Assembly (NCBI GenBank): GCA_910890315.1
Contig: CAJVGD010000001.1
Coordinates: forward strand, 1,550,001 to 1,614,000
Direction: 5' to 3'
Length of the DNA: 64,000 nt
Source: Serendipita indica DSM 11827
Taxonomy: Eukaryota; Basidiomycota; Agaricomycetes; Sebacinales; Serendipitaceae
In this document: piece by piece, positions 11,165 through 22,768 of the stretch
Layout of the letters: the number at the start of each line of letters is the position of its first letter
Numbering within the stretch: the stretch's first letter is position 1
Notes under the pieces: generated by a model
Database searches by the model: none
What the model saw: the letters and a program-made list of their open reading frames with translations, nothing else
Told to the model about the DNA's origin: nothing
Made by a program: the position numbers and the translations under genes

Positions 11165-13018
11165 TTATAAACGATCGGGATCATCCAGCAGCTGTAGGAA
11201 CCATAGTAGCTCACCATCGTCGTCCACCAGAGAGAGATTACCCATCGCATCGTCAAAGGCACAAACGCGGAGAGACGACTGCACAGAGTCACCCTTCATC
11301 AGCGAGACAAAAGCACGGGTGTATCGCACAGGGAGATTACCGTGCTTTGGATCGGGCAGTCTCCGCACGATCAGGTGCTCTTCAACCTCTCCATTTTCGC
11401 CTAACGTTTGGGACTTCCAGTATGCGACTGCAGTACCAAACGAGCCTACGAGACTTCCCCATACACCCTCTGCAAAGGGAAGGTGAGTCTGCACCCCTAC
11501 TCGATCCTCAAAGGAATGATAGCCTGGTCGACAGAGGTTGGGACGCATGAGTTCGGAGTAGATTCGTTCAAAGTCGATTGTTCCAAGCTCATTTGCGACC
11601 GGCTCGAAATCGAACACGGCCATATCCTCCTCTTCGACATCGTCGGCTCGTATCGACATTTGTATGCGCCTGTGAACGCAGCCACAGTGCTGGTTCGTCC
11701 TCACCGGTTCCATCTGGCAGAGCGGAATGAGCTCTTCAGGCCCTATCGGATTACACCCCACGGCAGGATTCTGGTGCTTGATCCGGAATGGTGGATACCC
11801 AGGTAATAACCGTACTGTGGGTATCGATGGCGTGGTCGGGAAGAAGAGACAACGGAGCGTCTTGCTGCCGACAATTTGGTAGATTCCGACCCAGTCATTC
11901 AGCACAAGTACATGAGCGTAGCTTGGCATCTGTCGTTTGAACTGGACCTCTTGACTATAATCTTCTACTCCTTTGAACTCTTCGAGACCGAGTCCGTCGA
12001 CCATGATACTGAATGCGTCGCCTGTCCGCCAGTTCAAACAAGTGATAACGGTCGCGAGCCCGTTGCCGAAGACGAGACCGGTCGCAATCGTGTCCCCCAA
12101 ATCGACACGTGTGAATGCGTCTTTCCAAAAGACTTGTGCACAGGTTCTGAATTCTGGTAACGCACCCGACGTGAGGTAATCCTCAATGTCAAGTGACCGC
12201 ACCTCGAGCGAGTTTCGCCGAGACCTTGAAGATCATGAGTTCCAATAAAAATCAAGAGCTTTGCAAACCTACTTGTCCACCCAACCCGGCCGGCGGATAC
12301 TGGCTGCAAACACTAGTCTTTTGTATCTACCCTCCACAAAGGCCCAGGTAAAGTTCCAGTCTATTATGATGCATCATTACACGTCGCGAAACCTATTAAT
12401 TTTACGAAGCATACCTTGCAGGTCGCCTGAGCCCAAATCCCATATGGCCAGTTTCCGAAGAGGGTTGACTTGATATATCGCGATATATCGAATATGTTCA
12501 CGTCCCCCGTCGCTGAGAATTAGAAGCGCCAGGTCCGGTCCTGCAAAATAGTGAACATCTTGGACCGCCGAACCTACCCTCAACGGCCCCAAAATTAGTT
12601 TTATGCCCGTTCTCAGTTCCAAACCACGAACCAGGAAATTGGTCCGAGACGTGGAGCGGCTGCGGTCCGAAAAAGCTGGCATCAAAATGACCGATATTTA
12701 GGTGGTGATGAAGTTTTGAGGCGTGTTTTATTGCCGTCCGAATGGCTGCGGCGGTCAGGGTGTCTTCGGTAAGATGGACGGGTAGAGGGAGTGGTTTGCC
12801 AGCGTCATCCCAGGTCCTTGCTACAGAGATCCAAAGGGACTTGCTACGCGACAAGAGGGTATGATAGCGACGCGACGCCTGTGGAAGTCTTCAGTCCCTG
12901 CTCTCGGGGAATCGGGGCCACGATAGGTACTTACTTGGGACCACGAGAGTAACGAGCGATAATCCAGGTGGAATCCAATCTCAAGAAGTACGTCGTCGCT
13001 AAGGTTGCTGAAGCTCAT
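11165..13018 (-). CDS. F-box protein
   Basis: Starts at the ATG at 13016-13018 with MSFSNLSDDVLLEIGFHL, a standard F-box opening (the L-x-x-D-V-L-x-E-I pattern) that binds Skp1 in an SCF ubiquitin ligase. After introns near 12930-12850 and 12420-12200 the protein continues in the 12685-12420 segment (IYQVNPLRKLAIWDLGSGDL) and a long last exon (12202-11165) with no recognised repeat. That last exon has several beta-strand-like stretches and phrases such as YAHVLVLNDWVGIYQI and MAVFDFEPV, as in Agaricomycete F-box proteins whose C-terminal half forms a WD- or kelch-like fold. Substrate unknown. The gene lies 187 bp downstream of the start of the Zn2Cys6 regulator, on the same strand. The F-box call is secure; the C-terminal fold is inferred. 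Confidence 0.7.
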
Positions 13019-13161
13019 CGACGCGAACGTGGTAGGGGGCGAAATTGCAAGCGTACCCGGTGGTTTACCGTGGTACCTCATAAACTCTCAGCAAGAAGAC
13101 TCGTGTGAAACCCGGGGGTGTGGAGGGATACTGTCGAATAGGAGTATTGAGTACACAGATA

Positions 13162-15128
13162 TTAAGCAGCTTTGCTCTGGGGAACCATTACGACCACCGG
13201 GTCAATGCTCCAGAAGCCCGAGTAAAGGGCACAACACATTACTGAGAGAAGGCGCCGAATGAATTCGAGAACATCAAAGACTTCTGCGAGCCAGGCAAGC
13301 TTCACTCGTCGATCGGGGTACGAGAGCTCAAACGGCAGGCGCACGCCCAATGCCGTTGCAGCTTCAAGTCCGGCTGTAATGCCGTCTTCATGAAAGGCAA
13401 ACCCCATCCATGCACCCGCAAACGAGATTCCTCTCTTGTTCTGGATGGACGGCATGTCCTTTTGCAACGCAAGGGCCTGTAGGTCGGTTCAGGGTCACGA
13501 GATTATCGATAATGATGGTACCTTGGCGTCAAAGGTTGGGTGGGAGTATTCTATGCGTGCTTGGACGAGACTTTCATTCAGAGGTCGTGAGGGGTTGAGG
13601 GTGTTGAGGATGGGTCCATAATGGTGGATATCAAGATGTTGTAAAATGTTCATAGACGCTACACCTCGGTTAGAGCCGGTGACGCACAAAAATACGTCAT
13701 GCATTACATGTTCTGAGTCAGTAGGAATGGTCAGAAAACCAATGGGATAAAGGGACACGATCAAACATACACGGTTACCTTGTCATCGTTCATTCCGGCT
13801 GGTCCGTTTTTAGTAAAGTAATTCCACGCGGACCACGCCACACGGTTCCGGGGCATACACTGTAAACAGTCGGCAATCTGGCTTTGTAGACTCCGCCAAC
13901 AAGACTCACAGACTCGTCAGCATGCAGGACCGCCTCATTCTTTGTCCAACTGAAGCCACCGAGAATTCTCTCCTCTTCTGGTGTGATAAAGCCCCCTTTC
14001 TTGAGGATGTCGCGCGAGGCGTATGACTGACATGCCATGATAACATGATCGTACACTTTTGACACTCCAGATTCGGTCGTCACTGTGAGAGCTTGCTTTC
14101 CATCTTTGATTGTTGGTGCGACAGACGATACACGAGTTGCGAGTTTGAGGGCGTCGGGAGGAAGGTTGGATGTTATCTGGTGTACGTAATGATGGCTATG
14201 ATCGTTGAGCACATGTGCATCTGACGACCCTATACACATGCCTTCCTCCGGCGATGGTCCGCCACACCGGCTTGCCGAATATCTGCAGCATGTGATGATT
14301 ATGCAGGTACCGAAGTACAGACTGCATAGTATAGTCTAAGAGATTACGTTAGGCAAGGCAGTCTACTCCTTGCCGACGCACCATTGGCACAAACATTTGG
14401 GGATGTCGACCAGATTGCAGCAGTCAAGGGCTAGAATAGTGGTGAGCGTAGACAGCATGGGCTACTCCGCATACCAATAGATAGTCGTCACGAAACGTGT
14501 CCGAATAGCCATGTAGGTTGAGATAGTCGCCTATCGACATGTTATTGACCGTGTCGGACGTCTCACAGGTCGCAATGAATCGACGGGCTGAAGCGTTGAA
14601 ACGCATAATGTCCCAAAGCATCCTCCACAGCCGCGAGTTGAATAAATTTGCAGACTGGCTGAACAGCGTGAAGACGCTATGGGACGCCCATTCAAACTCG
14701 CCCTCATTCCGTGTGACAGACCAGCTCATCGACGTGTCCAGCACATTGACATTGAGCAGTCTCAGAAGACGAGTAAAGTTTGGATAAGCCGACGGGGTGA
14801 AGACCATCTGTAGTTCTTGAGCGAGCTACGGATATCCTTTATGCAAACCTACAAACGCACTAGGGTTCATCAGCATCTGATGTATACACGCATAGTATCA
14901 CCATACGTATCTACCATCACCTCTTTGCCATTCTGTGGGTTGATAAACTTCACTGAGTGGGCATGTCCACCCGGCGTGGCGTCGGCTTCGTACAGGTCCA
15001 CCTGGTGGCCACTGTACTCGTTGAGAGCCTGGTACGATCAGAGCGATGTAGAGGTTGGTCGGGGTACGAGAACGAACCCAAGTTGCGGCAAGTCCGCTAC
15101 ACCCAGATCCAATCACGGCAACCTTCAT
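13162..15128 (-). CDS. FAD/NAD(P)-binding amine-oxidase-like oxidoreductase (paralogue A)
   Basis: Starts at the ATG at 15128 with MKVAVIGSGCSGLAATW, the Rossmann G-x-G-x-x-G loop. After an intron, YEADATPGGHAHSV is the FAD-binding GG motif. Next come SAYPNFTRLLRLLNV, FEWASHSVFTLF and LWRMLWDIMRFNASARRF, the pattern of COG2907 predicted NAD/FAD-binding proteins. In bacteria these sit beside cyclopropane-fatty-acid synthases. Further exons include a region around HVIMACQSYASRDIL and WTKNEAVLHADES. The last exons end with NKRGISFAGAWMGFAFHEDG, PFELSYPDRRVKLAWLAEVF and a hydrophobic C-tail to 13162. A full-length paralogue lies at 22769 on the other strand, with start codons facing away from each other. 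The reaction is unknown; lipid or amine oxidation is inferred from the family. Confidence 0.8.
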
Positions 15129-15592
15129 TTGTAGGGTGATTGGGGCCAGATTCGTAGAGCGGTTGCATCTTATGTAGGTTTGATTGTACTGGCTCTGCCT
15201 GATAAATGATGAGTACCAAGGTCGGTCAATATCTGGGCAGAGTTCGTGCGCACATCGGCACGGACTGAACCACGAAGTAGACACAGTTCGCCGGCCCGCA
15301 CCATAGCTGTGAAGGGATATATAGGGGGCGTGAGGACGTTTTCAGCGATTCTGAGATTGGATCAAGTGGTTCAGCCGGAGACGATACGCGAATGGCTCAG
15401 GCAGTAGCGCTCACGCTCGCTCTGTTCGGTGAGGCGATTCGTTCCCATATGCTTCCATATGCATTTTCAGATTATGCGGGATGCCATTGGCTGGGTATAT
15501 GAGAGGTGATGGATTGCGGGATAATGAGCGAGCTGATGAATTAGACAACATGTAATTCGCCATATAGTATGTGAACAAAAGCTTAGAAACCG
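15129..15592. other. Intergenic region, nothing recognised
   Basis: About 460 bp between the start of FAD paralogue A and the end of TOM22. I see no coding exon. It should contain the promoter of the FAD gene. Confidence 0.5.
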
Positions 15593-16078
15593 GCTGGTGT
15601 GACTGTGTCTTTTCGCTGCTCGTCTTTACTGGGAAGCATCCCGGCGGGGCCCATCATCTGTGCAAACGGCAGTGTGAGCAAATATAAGAAGAGTGCCAAT
15701 ATGTCATGTACATACCCCTATTTGACCTGGCTGTGATCCCATCTCTCGCTCGGCCTGGGTAGCCTTTGCCTCGTCATCAAGAGCGAGTGCTAGCGGTACA
15801 CCAACGAGTACGACGGATGTTGCAATTACCCAGAGAATGTTTCCAAAGACTCTGCCTGTCGTATGTACTTTTGACGCGACGCTCGACACCGTGGTCGAGA
15901 TGTTGTGTCTCGTCTGTGGAGGAACGATGTCGACGAGTGCGACTATTCTGTCTAGGATGGTCTCTTTCTCCACGTCAATGTCGGAAATCACAGACGCGAG
16001 CGATTCTGACGAGCCAGACGCCTCCGAGGCTGAGCTGCCATAGGGCGATTCATCTGGAACTTCCTTGACTTTGACCAT
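15593..16078 (-). CDS. TOM22: Mitochondrial import receptor subunit Tom22
   Basis: Central receptor of the TOM complex in the mitochondrial outer membrane; it takes presequences from Tom20 and anchors the Tom40 pore. The ATG at 16078 opens MVKVKEVPDE, a conserved start. An acidic, Ser-rich cytosolic domain follows, then ETILDRIVALVDIVPPQTR (Tom22 signature), a single membrane span (WVIATSVVLVGVPLALAL) and a short intermembrane tail. An intron at about 15655-15714 (GTATGT donor) joins GSQPGQIG in phase to MMGPAGMLPSKDEQ, ending in TPAGF and TAA at 15593. The length of about 145 residues matches the family. A 50-codon upstream frame lies just before the start. Confidence is high because domain order, membrane span and C-terminal GQIM-like motif all agree. 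Confidence 0.92.
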
Positions 16079-16093
16079 GTTCGTTACGCGTTT

Positions 16094-16246
16094 TTAGGGC
16101 TCTTCGAGTCGTTGAAGACGTTGGTTTGGAGGGAGACGAGTTTGCCTGACAGACGAAAACTTGTCCAAGGCTTTGGTGGCTGTGCTCCCGCCTCCTTTGA
16201 CCTCTTCATCATTGACCTTGACATCTTCAACGTCGATAAACGCCAT
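16094..16246 (-). CDS. 50-codon upstream open reading frame before TOM22
   Basis: An ATG at 16246 opens 50 codons (MAFIDVEDVKVNDEEVKGGG at its start, RLQRLEEP at its end) closing with TAA at 16094, only 15 nt before the TOM22 ATG. It is in a different frame, and no splice pair joins it to TOM22. Composition is protein-like: acidic then basic. It could be a translated uORF controlling TOM22, an independent micro-protein, or chance. I cannot tell from this one sequence. Confidence 0.35.
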   Translation of the reverse strand: MAFIDVEDVKVNDEEVKGGGSTATKALDKFSSVRQTRLPPNQRLQRLEEP

Positions 16247-16494
16247 TATAGTCCCTAGGGACACACTTATTTCTCCAAACGGTGCCCAAAGGACGCCCTA
16301 ACATTGTGACGTGAGTGGTCGAACAGCCTCTTCAGATCAGAGCACAATAGAACAGAGACCGACTAGTTAATCTCGAGGACTTGCCCCTTTCTGAAAGCAG
16401 ACGCTGACTCTTGGACTCAGAACTCGCAACTTGGACTCTGCCACTCCTTCTCGTTACACGTATTAGCACTCTTTCAGCAAGGACTCTGAATCAA

Positions 16495-17781
16495 ATGGAA
16501 CCTAATCTGCAAGATTTACGCAGCTCCAAACCAAGCAATTACACTATGCCCGTCGACGCAAAAGCTTCACTAGAAAGCGAGCCAATCTGGTGTTCTCTCA
16601 GTCCGACATGCGCTCCTCCTAATGAGCCAAGATGCTTTCACAGTCTTCAGGACCTGCAGGCTCACTACGCGTCGTGTCATGCCTTTGTCTGTCCAGAGGA
16701 AGGCTGCTCCTGTCTGTTCAACTCGGAGCATTTTCTGCGTCTAGTAGGTCTCAAAAATTTGCCGAGAATCGTTCTAATATGCTATATCAGCACAGAACGG
16801 AGATGCATGACACCGGTGCAATGCGACGTAAAGGCGCCGGAGAATCAATAGTAAGAGCTTGCTCCTGTCATGCAATCGTGACTAAATGTGCCACAGTATC
16901 AATGTTTACTCGAAGATTGTGGCTTGATCTTTGTCTCACCGGCACAGCGTAAAAAGCATCTTCTCGGAGAGCATGGGTTCGAACAACGATTCTTCTTTTC
17001 AGTGATCAAGTATGGTATCGGCGAACACCTTCGCGCATGGGCTACACAAAGCTCGGACTCTCAACCAACGGAGCGACTTCAACCTCGCGCATCCAAGCCT
17101 AACAAGACGTCTCCCACGCAACAACGAAGCGAGAACAGACGTCAGATTCACGGGAATACTGTCTCAAATCCCGGCACCGTTAACGGATCAACCAGCCGCT
17201 CTCGCGCTCCTCAATACGCATCATCCATGACCAGTCTCACCAGCTCCATGTCCAAAGTATTAATCCACGCCCGTGATATAAGCGCTCCTGGCACAACGTC
17301 CATGGGTCGTCTCCAGCGTCGTGTCTTTACACAGAACCGCAATGCATCGGCACCAGATATGCATGTACCCGTCTCCGACATTGACACAAACTCTACGACT
17401 GAAGAGGATGACGACCTGGAGACAGAAGAGGCAGGCGAGTCGAGTCCTGAACGAGCTGGCGTGCGATTTGCAGAAGAGGTGGCAATTCGATTCCTCAGCC
17501 CCGTGGGTCGTCGATATGATCGTCTTTCACGCTCGCGCGGTGGTAATGGCAATGGTACGGGGAACGGGGTAAGACGGGGAGGTCAGGCAAACCGTGGCAG
17601 TGGGGGTGGAGGAATCGGTCATCATTCGAAACGCACGGGTCGCACCGGCGGAGTGCATAGCGATAGTGAGACGAGTGGGCGTCGTGTTTTCAGTGAACAT
17701 CGTCAGCCTGGATATAGAGGTCGCACCCGAACGCGAAACCGGCCCGCGCCGGATCGAACACAGCAACAGCAGCACTCATAG
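16495..17781 (+). CDS. C2H2 zinc finger protein, ZNF511-like
   Basis: The ATG at 16495 (MEPNLQDL) is the first in frame. Two introns, about 16748-16790 and 16852-16897, join three exons in phase. The splice products complete two zinc fingers: CPEEGC followed by a His pair ending HRTEMH, and YQCLLEDC with KKHLLGEH. A looser Cys/His pair precedes them (about 16590-16680). This spacing, with about 20 residues between the fingers and YQCLxxxC in the second, is that of the ZNF511 family (nuclear, function poorly known). FFFSVIKYGIGEHLRAW follows, as in homologues. The C-terminal two thirds is low-complexity, with Ser/Thr stretches, an acidic block (about 17400-17440) and a Gly/Arg/Asn-rich end. 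It is convergent with the next gene, with 109 bp between stop codons. Confidence 0.75.
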
Positions 17782-17890
17782 AGATCTCGGACTCGTGTAG
17801 GTTGCCCATGTACTATCACAGTGAACCTAGTCATACGAGGTGTAAACGTATAAGTGATAACAAATTAGTGATAATCTACAGTGCCGTCTA

Positions 17891-19039
17891 TCATGTCTGT
17901 TGCTTCTGATCCTGTGCGAGTTCTTTGCGTAGTCGCACTCGAGTTTGTTCAATTGCACGCAAGAGCTCTGAGCCGACTTGTTGTGGCAGCTCGAGTCGTG
18001 TGACGAGTCCCGGAACATCTTCTTCGCGAAGCACGAGCTGAGAGTCGACCATTGGGTCGAATTCTGCGTGTTTGGATGCAGGGTCACTGGGCGAGGGTGT
18101 CGAATCCGAAAGAGAGTCCGAGGAAGCAGACGAAGGTGCGCCAGAGGAGTGTGAGGATGCCGATACAGAATCCGATAGTGATAAGTTAGATTGGGATACA
18201 TTCTTCGGGCTGTAAATCGTGTCTAGTGCAGCGTCGGCGGTTGGTTCAAAGTAGTCGATGGTGAGGAGTTGGTTCAAATAAATAGTCGCACGCCACGCTA
18301 AGGACGAGTTAGAGACGTGTTGACGCGTAGACAATGTGTCCCACCTTTCCAGTGGCACCAGGCACGCCAAGCACAAAAGTAAAAAGGCACGTTTGGGATG
18401 ATGGGTGCAATCCCAATAGGGGCTGTCACTGGCAATCCTAATGACCAAAGATAGAAATATCTAGAACAGACGAGTTTAGAGCAGCAAGGTTGATGAGGAG
18501 CGGACGCACCGTTTGTGATACGGCTCTCGGAGACGAACATGGGACTTCCAGTCCTCGAATACTTCAAAGGAGAGTCCCTTTGGATAAATAAAGAGTGCCT
18601 TGTCATCTTTTGAACCGAGATTGAACTCTGGCTTTGGTGCATCCGGCCTAAACGACGTGTTGATGGCCTTTAACGCGTTTTCTTCAAACTCTATGCGGTC
18701 CGCGACGCGCTCACCCCATGCATAGAGTTTAAACTAGATTAAATTGCAGGAAATCAGCGTCATACATGCGATCATAGCCGAGAGTCGGCTGACCTTCCAC
18801 GACGTCTTTTCGGCCTTGCCAAACTCGGTCCACGTTCCGAGTGCCTTGTCCATCATCTTTTTAAACAGATGGGGGTTCCTTGACGGTGGTTCAGGAGGAG
18901 ATTGAACATGATAATACACGATGGCCGGTCGGTCGTTTGCCGTTGTTGGCTGTGCGGGCTTGGAAGCGACTGCTGAGGGTAAAATCCGAGGTTTACAGAG
19001 GGGAAACGCGTATACACGTAGCCGTTTGATGGTCGACAT
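17891..19039 (-). CDS. Mitochondrial K+/H+ exchange-related protein (Mit_KHE1 family, MRX19-like)
   Basis: Starts at the ATG at 19039 with MSTIKRLRVYAFPLCKP. After two or three introns it continues in FGKAEKTSW and KLYAWGERVADRIEFEENAL (about 18700). Then come LFIYPKGLSLKYFEDWK, YFYLWSLGLPVTAPIGIAPI and FYFCAWRAWCHWK, the core of the Mit_KHE1 domain (Pfam PF10173; yeast YDL183C/Mrx19). Such proteins are inner-membrane components linked to mitochondrial K+/H+ exchange. The hydrophobic run around PVTAPIGIAPIIPNVPFYF fits a membrane hairpin. The C-terminal third (18200-17891) is Ser/Pro-rich, then charged and helical, ending in DQKQQT and TGA at 17891. No neighbour hints at a more specific role. 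Confidence 0.8.
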
Positions 19040-19671
19040 ACGCCCCAAAGATTGTGGGCGGCTCAGAGTTGGAGACACCCATCACCACGCGTCATCGTCG
19101 CCGAGTTCTGGGACGAGAATTGTACAAAAAAAATGATGGAAATACAAAGAAATCCAATATGTATTCAGAAAGAGGACATATTGATGCGCAGAAGGGGCAA
19201 TTTTAGGTAGTTGAAGAGATGTCCCCTCCACTTGCCCCGCAGATTGGCCCCCACACTTCCTAAGCCCTAGGACGCGTGATACGGATTGGAGACGGATCAG
19301 GACAACGTCGAGCTCGCACGGCCAGCCACTATTGAGGTCGCGTCGCGAGACGGGTGGTGAGCCGGCCAACGACAGTCTGCGCTTTACCTAAATGGCGCAT
19401 AGAGTCGGCATCTTTGAGTTTCAGACGCGATGGCTTCGCTGGAAGGACCTTGGTGGGTCCCGTGGTGCCCTCCTCGTCCAACGCCTGGTGAGTTGCTTAT
19501 CCCTCGTCTAGCAGTTAATATCTCACACATTATAGCATCACTAGATTCAGATTGCGGATCTTCGGCGGCGTTATTCAGTCTTTATCCCACCAGTCACTCT
19601 GAATAGCGGCAACCTATAAAGGCAGCGACCCTCCACATCCCGAAGCGACACACACTTGATTCCCCCCTTCG
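19040..19671. other. Intergenic region, possible 5' leader exon
   Basis: About 630 bp between two divergent start codons (19039 minus and 19672 plus). A short open stretch from the ATG at 19391 runs to a good donor at about 19488 (CTG followed by GTGAGT), which could be a leader exon of the next gene. I see no recognisable product. Confidence 0.35.
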
Positions 19672-21416
19672 ATGGCGACCCCTACGATGGACACTCTCCA
19701 ACGCGCACGCAGAGCATCCCAGGACGTTGCTGGCTTGCCGCTCGAGTATGTATCTGCTTTTTTAGTCCAATCGTCCCGACTTGACAACGCCCGTGCAGAT
19801 TTCTCGATGCGACCTGCTACTTTATCACCTCGTCTGCGTTTGACACACTCCTACAATGTACATCGAGCCACTCGCCGCTCCTTGCTGCGATGCAAGCAGA
19901 ACCGGCGGCGAGTCAACCGCGCCGACGGCTCTCGATCTCGACGTCGACGACTCACTTTTTCACTGGCTCTCTAGTCTGCACAAATCCGCCACTCGTGCTC
20001 GCCACCGGTACTTCTGTCGACGTGCTCGAACGCGACTGGGCAAAATATTTCGTCCTCGTCGACCTGAACAACGTTGCACCCTCGGGACACTTGCCGTCCC
20101 TCTTCAGTACCGTATCTTGGTACGTTTCCTTTCTCTTTCTCGACCCCCTCCCAAATTTCCCCGATTACGCATTCCTTCGACGCGGCTATCGCGATCACTA
20201 TCCAATTCTGTTTCTTTTTTCGGTTCAGTCACTAATCAGTCTTCCTTTCCGATAAATCCCCACCGACATATCGCCATGCCTGCCGGGAATTCGCCATTGA
20301 TTTCCTATGTGTTTTGCCGACATTGCCCGCGTTCCCTCGAGCAGCCTGCATGCCATCTCCAAGGGCTACCGTTTGGGCGTCTTCGGCGAGGTCAATTGGA
20401 TGCTACTCGAGGTTGCACCATTACGGAAACACATACCCTCTGGCGCAGGTTCGAATGGGAGCTGTGCAATGAACAGCAGCAACAATGCGCAGGCCACGAG
20501 TCTGCCTATCGCGATCCCTCCAACCTCTTCCTCGTTATTTGCGGACGTCATAAACGGCCGGAGAGGTCGATCAAATAGCCTTCCATTGGTTCAGACACCA
20601 GACGAGTATGCCAGCGATAACGGGAGTAGCGATAGCTCGCATGTGGCGTCTTCGCCCGAAGAGGTAGAGGGACCAGAAACTTGGACCTCATCGTCATCGA
20701 CCTCGTCCTCCACCGGCGCACGGGGATATTTTTCTCAGCAACGAACAAGGAGCCCATCGATGGCGTCGAGACACAGAGATGAGTGGAAAACGCACCCAGA
20801 GCTGAACCCGTCACATTCGGTCTGTTTTGATTGGACGCAAGCGGCATCGTACTCGCCTGGGTCGCAAGAGCCATCGAGAATGGACAAGAAGAGGAGACGG
20901 TCATCTATCATGGCACGTCCGACGTCGATCCACTCGATCCACGCCCTATTGCGCGCACGCCTCTCGTGCCTGTACACCCCTTATCGCTCGCGAAGTCGAA
21001 TCTCCCTGCGTGTCTACTTTGGACGTTCGACGACTCATGGAGAGCAATGGAGACTGGACGATGGACTGCTGGTGGCCGTGGACGATGGACGGCCGTGCGG
21101 AGACGATTGCTGGAAGCTAGGCGGGAACGGTCGAGAATATCTCACAAGCGACGACGAATACGAGTGTACGCTCACGTCTGGACTCGTGGCGGAGGGCGTA
21201 CTGGAAGATCGACCGGCCGCGACCATGCGGCGGGTCCGGTTGATTCGAAGGAGTGGAAGCTGGGAAACTGACGTGGAGAGGGTAGTACCGCAGGTCTTTG
21301 TCGAGGTGGAGGACCCAGAAGAGGATGTATCGTGCACGCTTGGCCCTGTCCTGTTTGAGCCCGAGGGGATTCGTGGGCGTGAATGGGTGGGCGAGATTCC
21401 GACGCTGGTGTGTTGA
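19672..21416 (+). CDS. Hypothetical protein, splice model unresolved
   Basis: I do not recognise this protein. Exon 1 starts at the ATG at 19672. An intron (GTATGT donor about 19748 to GTGCAG about 19799) joins GLPLE in phase to FLDATCYFITSSAFDTLL. Exon 2 continues through VLATGTSVDVLERDWAKYF to a donor near 20119 (TTG followed by GTACGT). A long open frame from about 20290 to the TGA at 21414-21416 carries SKGYRLGVFGEVNWMLLEV, a Ser-rich acidic middle and a C-terminal PQVFVEVEDPEEDVSC. How exon 2 connects to it is unclear: the best-looking acceptor leads into a stop. Around 20831-21070 another frame looks more protein-like (VIYHGTSDVDPLDP), so an intron or a base error may lie there. Existence of a gene is likely; its exact sequence is not settled. 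Confidence 0.5.
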
Positions 21417-21751
21417 TTCCCCTTGATGTTTGTCGTGTTTGTCGTGTATGACTAGTTTGTGATAATATCCAGTCTCGCATCGCATCTCTTCTTTGTTTTT
21501 TTTTACCTGTGCACATAAGTCACAAAGAAACAATGATATAATTGCTATGGTACACATATAATGATAAGACATGATACACGTGTTGTAATTGACGTTCTAG
21601 TTATCCGTGCAGCGACGGGACGGGATGCGAGATGCGCCCGCGGTTTCGTCTATCAGCCTCGACGGCTATGGCGAGTGTATATCTAGCGAAAGTGTCACGT
21701 GGATCAGAAATTGGGCTAGGGGAGGAAATATGGGCACGAGGGTTGGAAAAC

Positions 21752-22356
21752 TCACTCAAACTGGTCTAAAAGTGTTTCGTCCATTTCGAGTCCTTCCGAA
21801 GCATCCTTGGCGGCCTATATCTGATTGTTATATGATGATGTATAATGTAAACACGGAATACCTTGATTTGGTAGATAACATTGTGGATCTACGACATTGA
21901 GAGACAAAGACTAGAGGGGGGCGGGTTCAACGTACCAAGCGTTTCAGCACGTCGTTTTTCGTCATTCCTACTTGTAATGCTTCGTAATGAAACTGGTCTT
22001 GATGGACTCTGGCAGCTTGAATCTCTTGGGGAAAGAGGACAGCATGAGCATAATCGACGGCTTCCCACATCAAGTCTAGACGCTCGTATACGGCAAAAGG
22101 TGTCGAGGATAGGTTTGCGTTGGAGGATAGGAGCGGTTCTAAGGATACGTTGGGCTGTTGAATAAGACCCCTTTGAAGAGTCGATCGACCTACCGAGGAT
22201 GAGTTGGCTGGCGCGTTCGTATGCATCGCCGCCTGTGCCATCTGAGATTTGGTACTGGCTGTAGTGAGTGTATGGAAAGAGATTGTCCTCTGAGCGTGAA
22301 TGGTGATAGAGGGGATGAGAGGCTACCAGGAGCGGGAAGAGCCATAGAATGATCAT
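21752..22356 (-). CDS. Small secretory-pathway protein, unknown function
   Basis: The ATG at 22356 opens MIILWLFPLLVASHPLYHH, a signal peptide with a short hydrophobic core and a likely cleavage after Ala-Ser. Two introns resolve in phase: about 22143-22194 (GTAGGT donor, CCTTAG acceptor) joins SQLIL to EPLLSSNANL. A longer one of about 90 nt (GTACGT donor after LKRL) leads to AAKDASEGLEMDETLLDQFE and TGA at 21752. The mature protein is about 135 residues, His/Tyr-rich at its N-terminus and helical afterwards (YERLDLMWEAVDYAHAVLF). There are no cysteines to stabilise it, so it is not a typical small secreted effector. It may be an ER-lumen or vacuolar protein. I do not recognise the family. 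Confidence 0.55.
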
Positions 22357-22386
22357 ATCATGGGCATATTGTAGATTGATGATGGG

Positions 22387-22403
22387 ATATATATATATAT
22401 ATA
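22387..22403. repeat. (AT)n microsatellite
   Basis: Eight and a half AT units in the 412-bp spacer between the secretory protein gene (start 22356, minus) and FAD paralogue B (start 22769, plus). Apart from this repeat and the two promoters it must contain, I see nothing in the spacer. Confidence 0.8.
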
Positions 22404-22768
22404 ATATGTAAAGCCAAAAGGATTAGCTAGTGTCGGAGATTGACCCTGTCGCCAAGTAACAGAATAATGGTTGCCTCACGACTGGCTCCGCAATTTGACT
22501 GCGTGTTTTTCCAACAGTACTGGAGAACAAGGTCAAAGAGATTGCACCCGGAATAGTGTTCCAAGGTGACACACATAAGCGGCTTAAAGTCTCGACCTTC
22601 GGAAGCTCGGCAGCCCTGAAAGAGCGATGGGCCACACACCGATCAGCACAAAGTGACGACGTCGTCGATCTCGGTCAGTCTCGTCGAAGTCGATGGGTAC
22701 ATATAACCCTGACCATACTTTGGACGGTATCTCTTCCGCGTTTATCTCTCCCCTCTTCACATACTCAT

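Noticed and set aside
10791-11486. 231-codon plus-strand open frame
   Set aside because: It is antisense to the zinc-cluster exon and the F-box gene, has no ATG-based start with splice signals, and is rich in Arg, Ser and Cys.
22387-22403. Regulatory meaning of the AT repeat
   Set aside because: A plain microsatellite in a spacer; nothing else suggests function.
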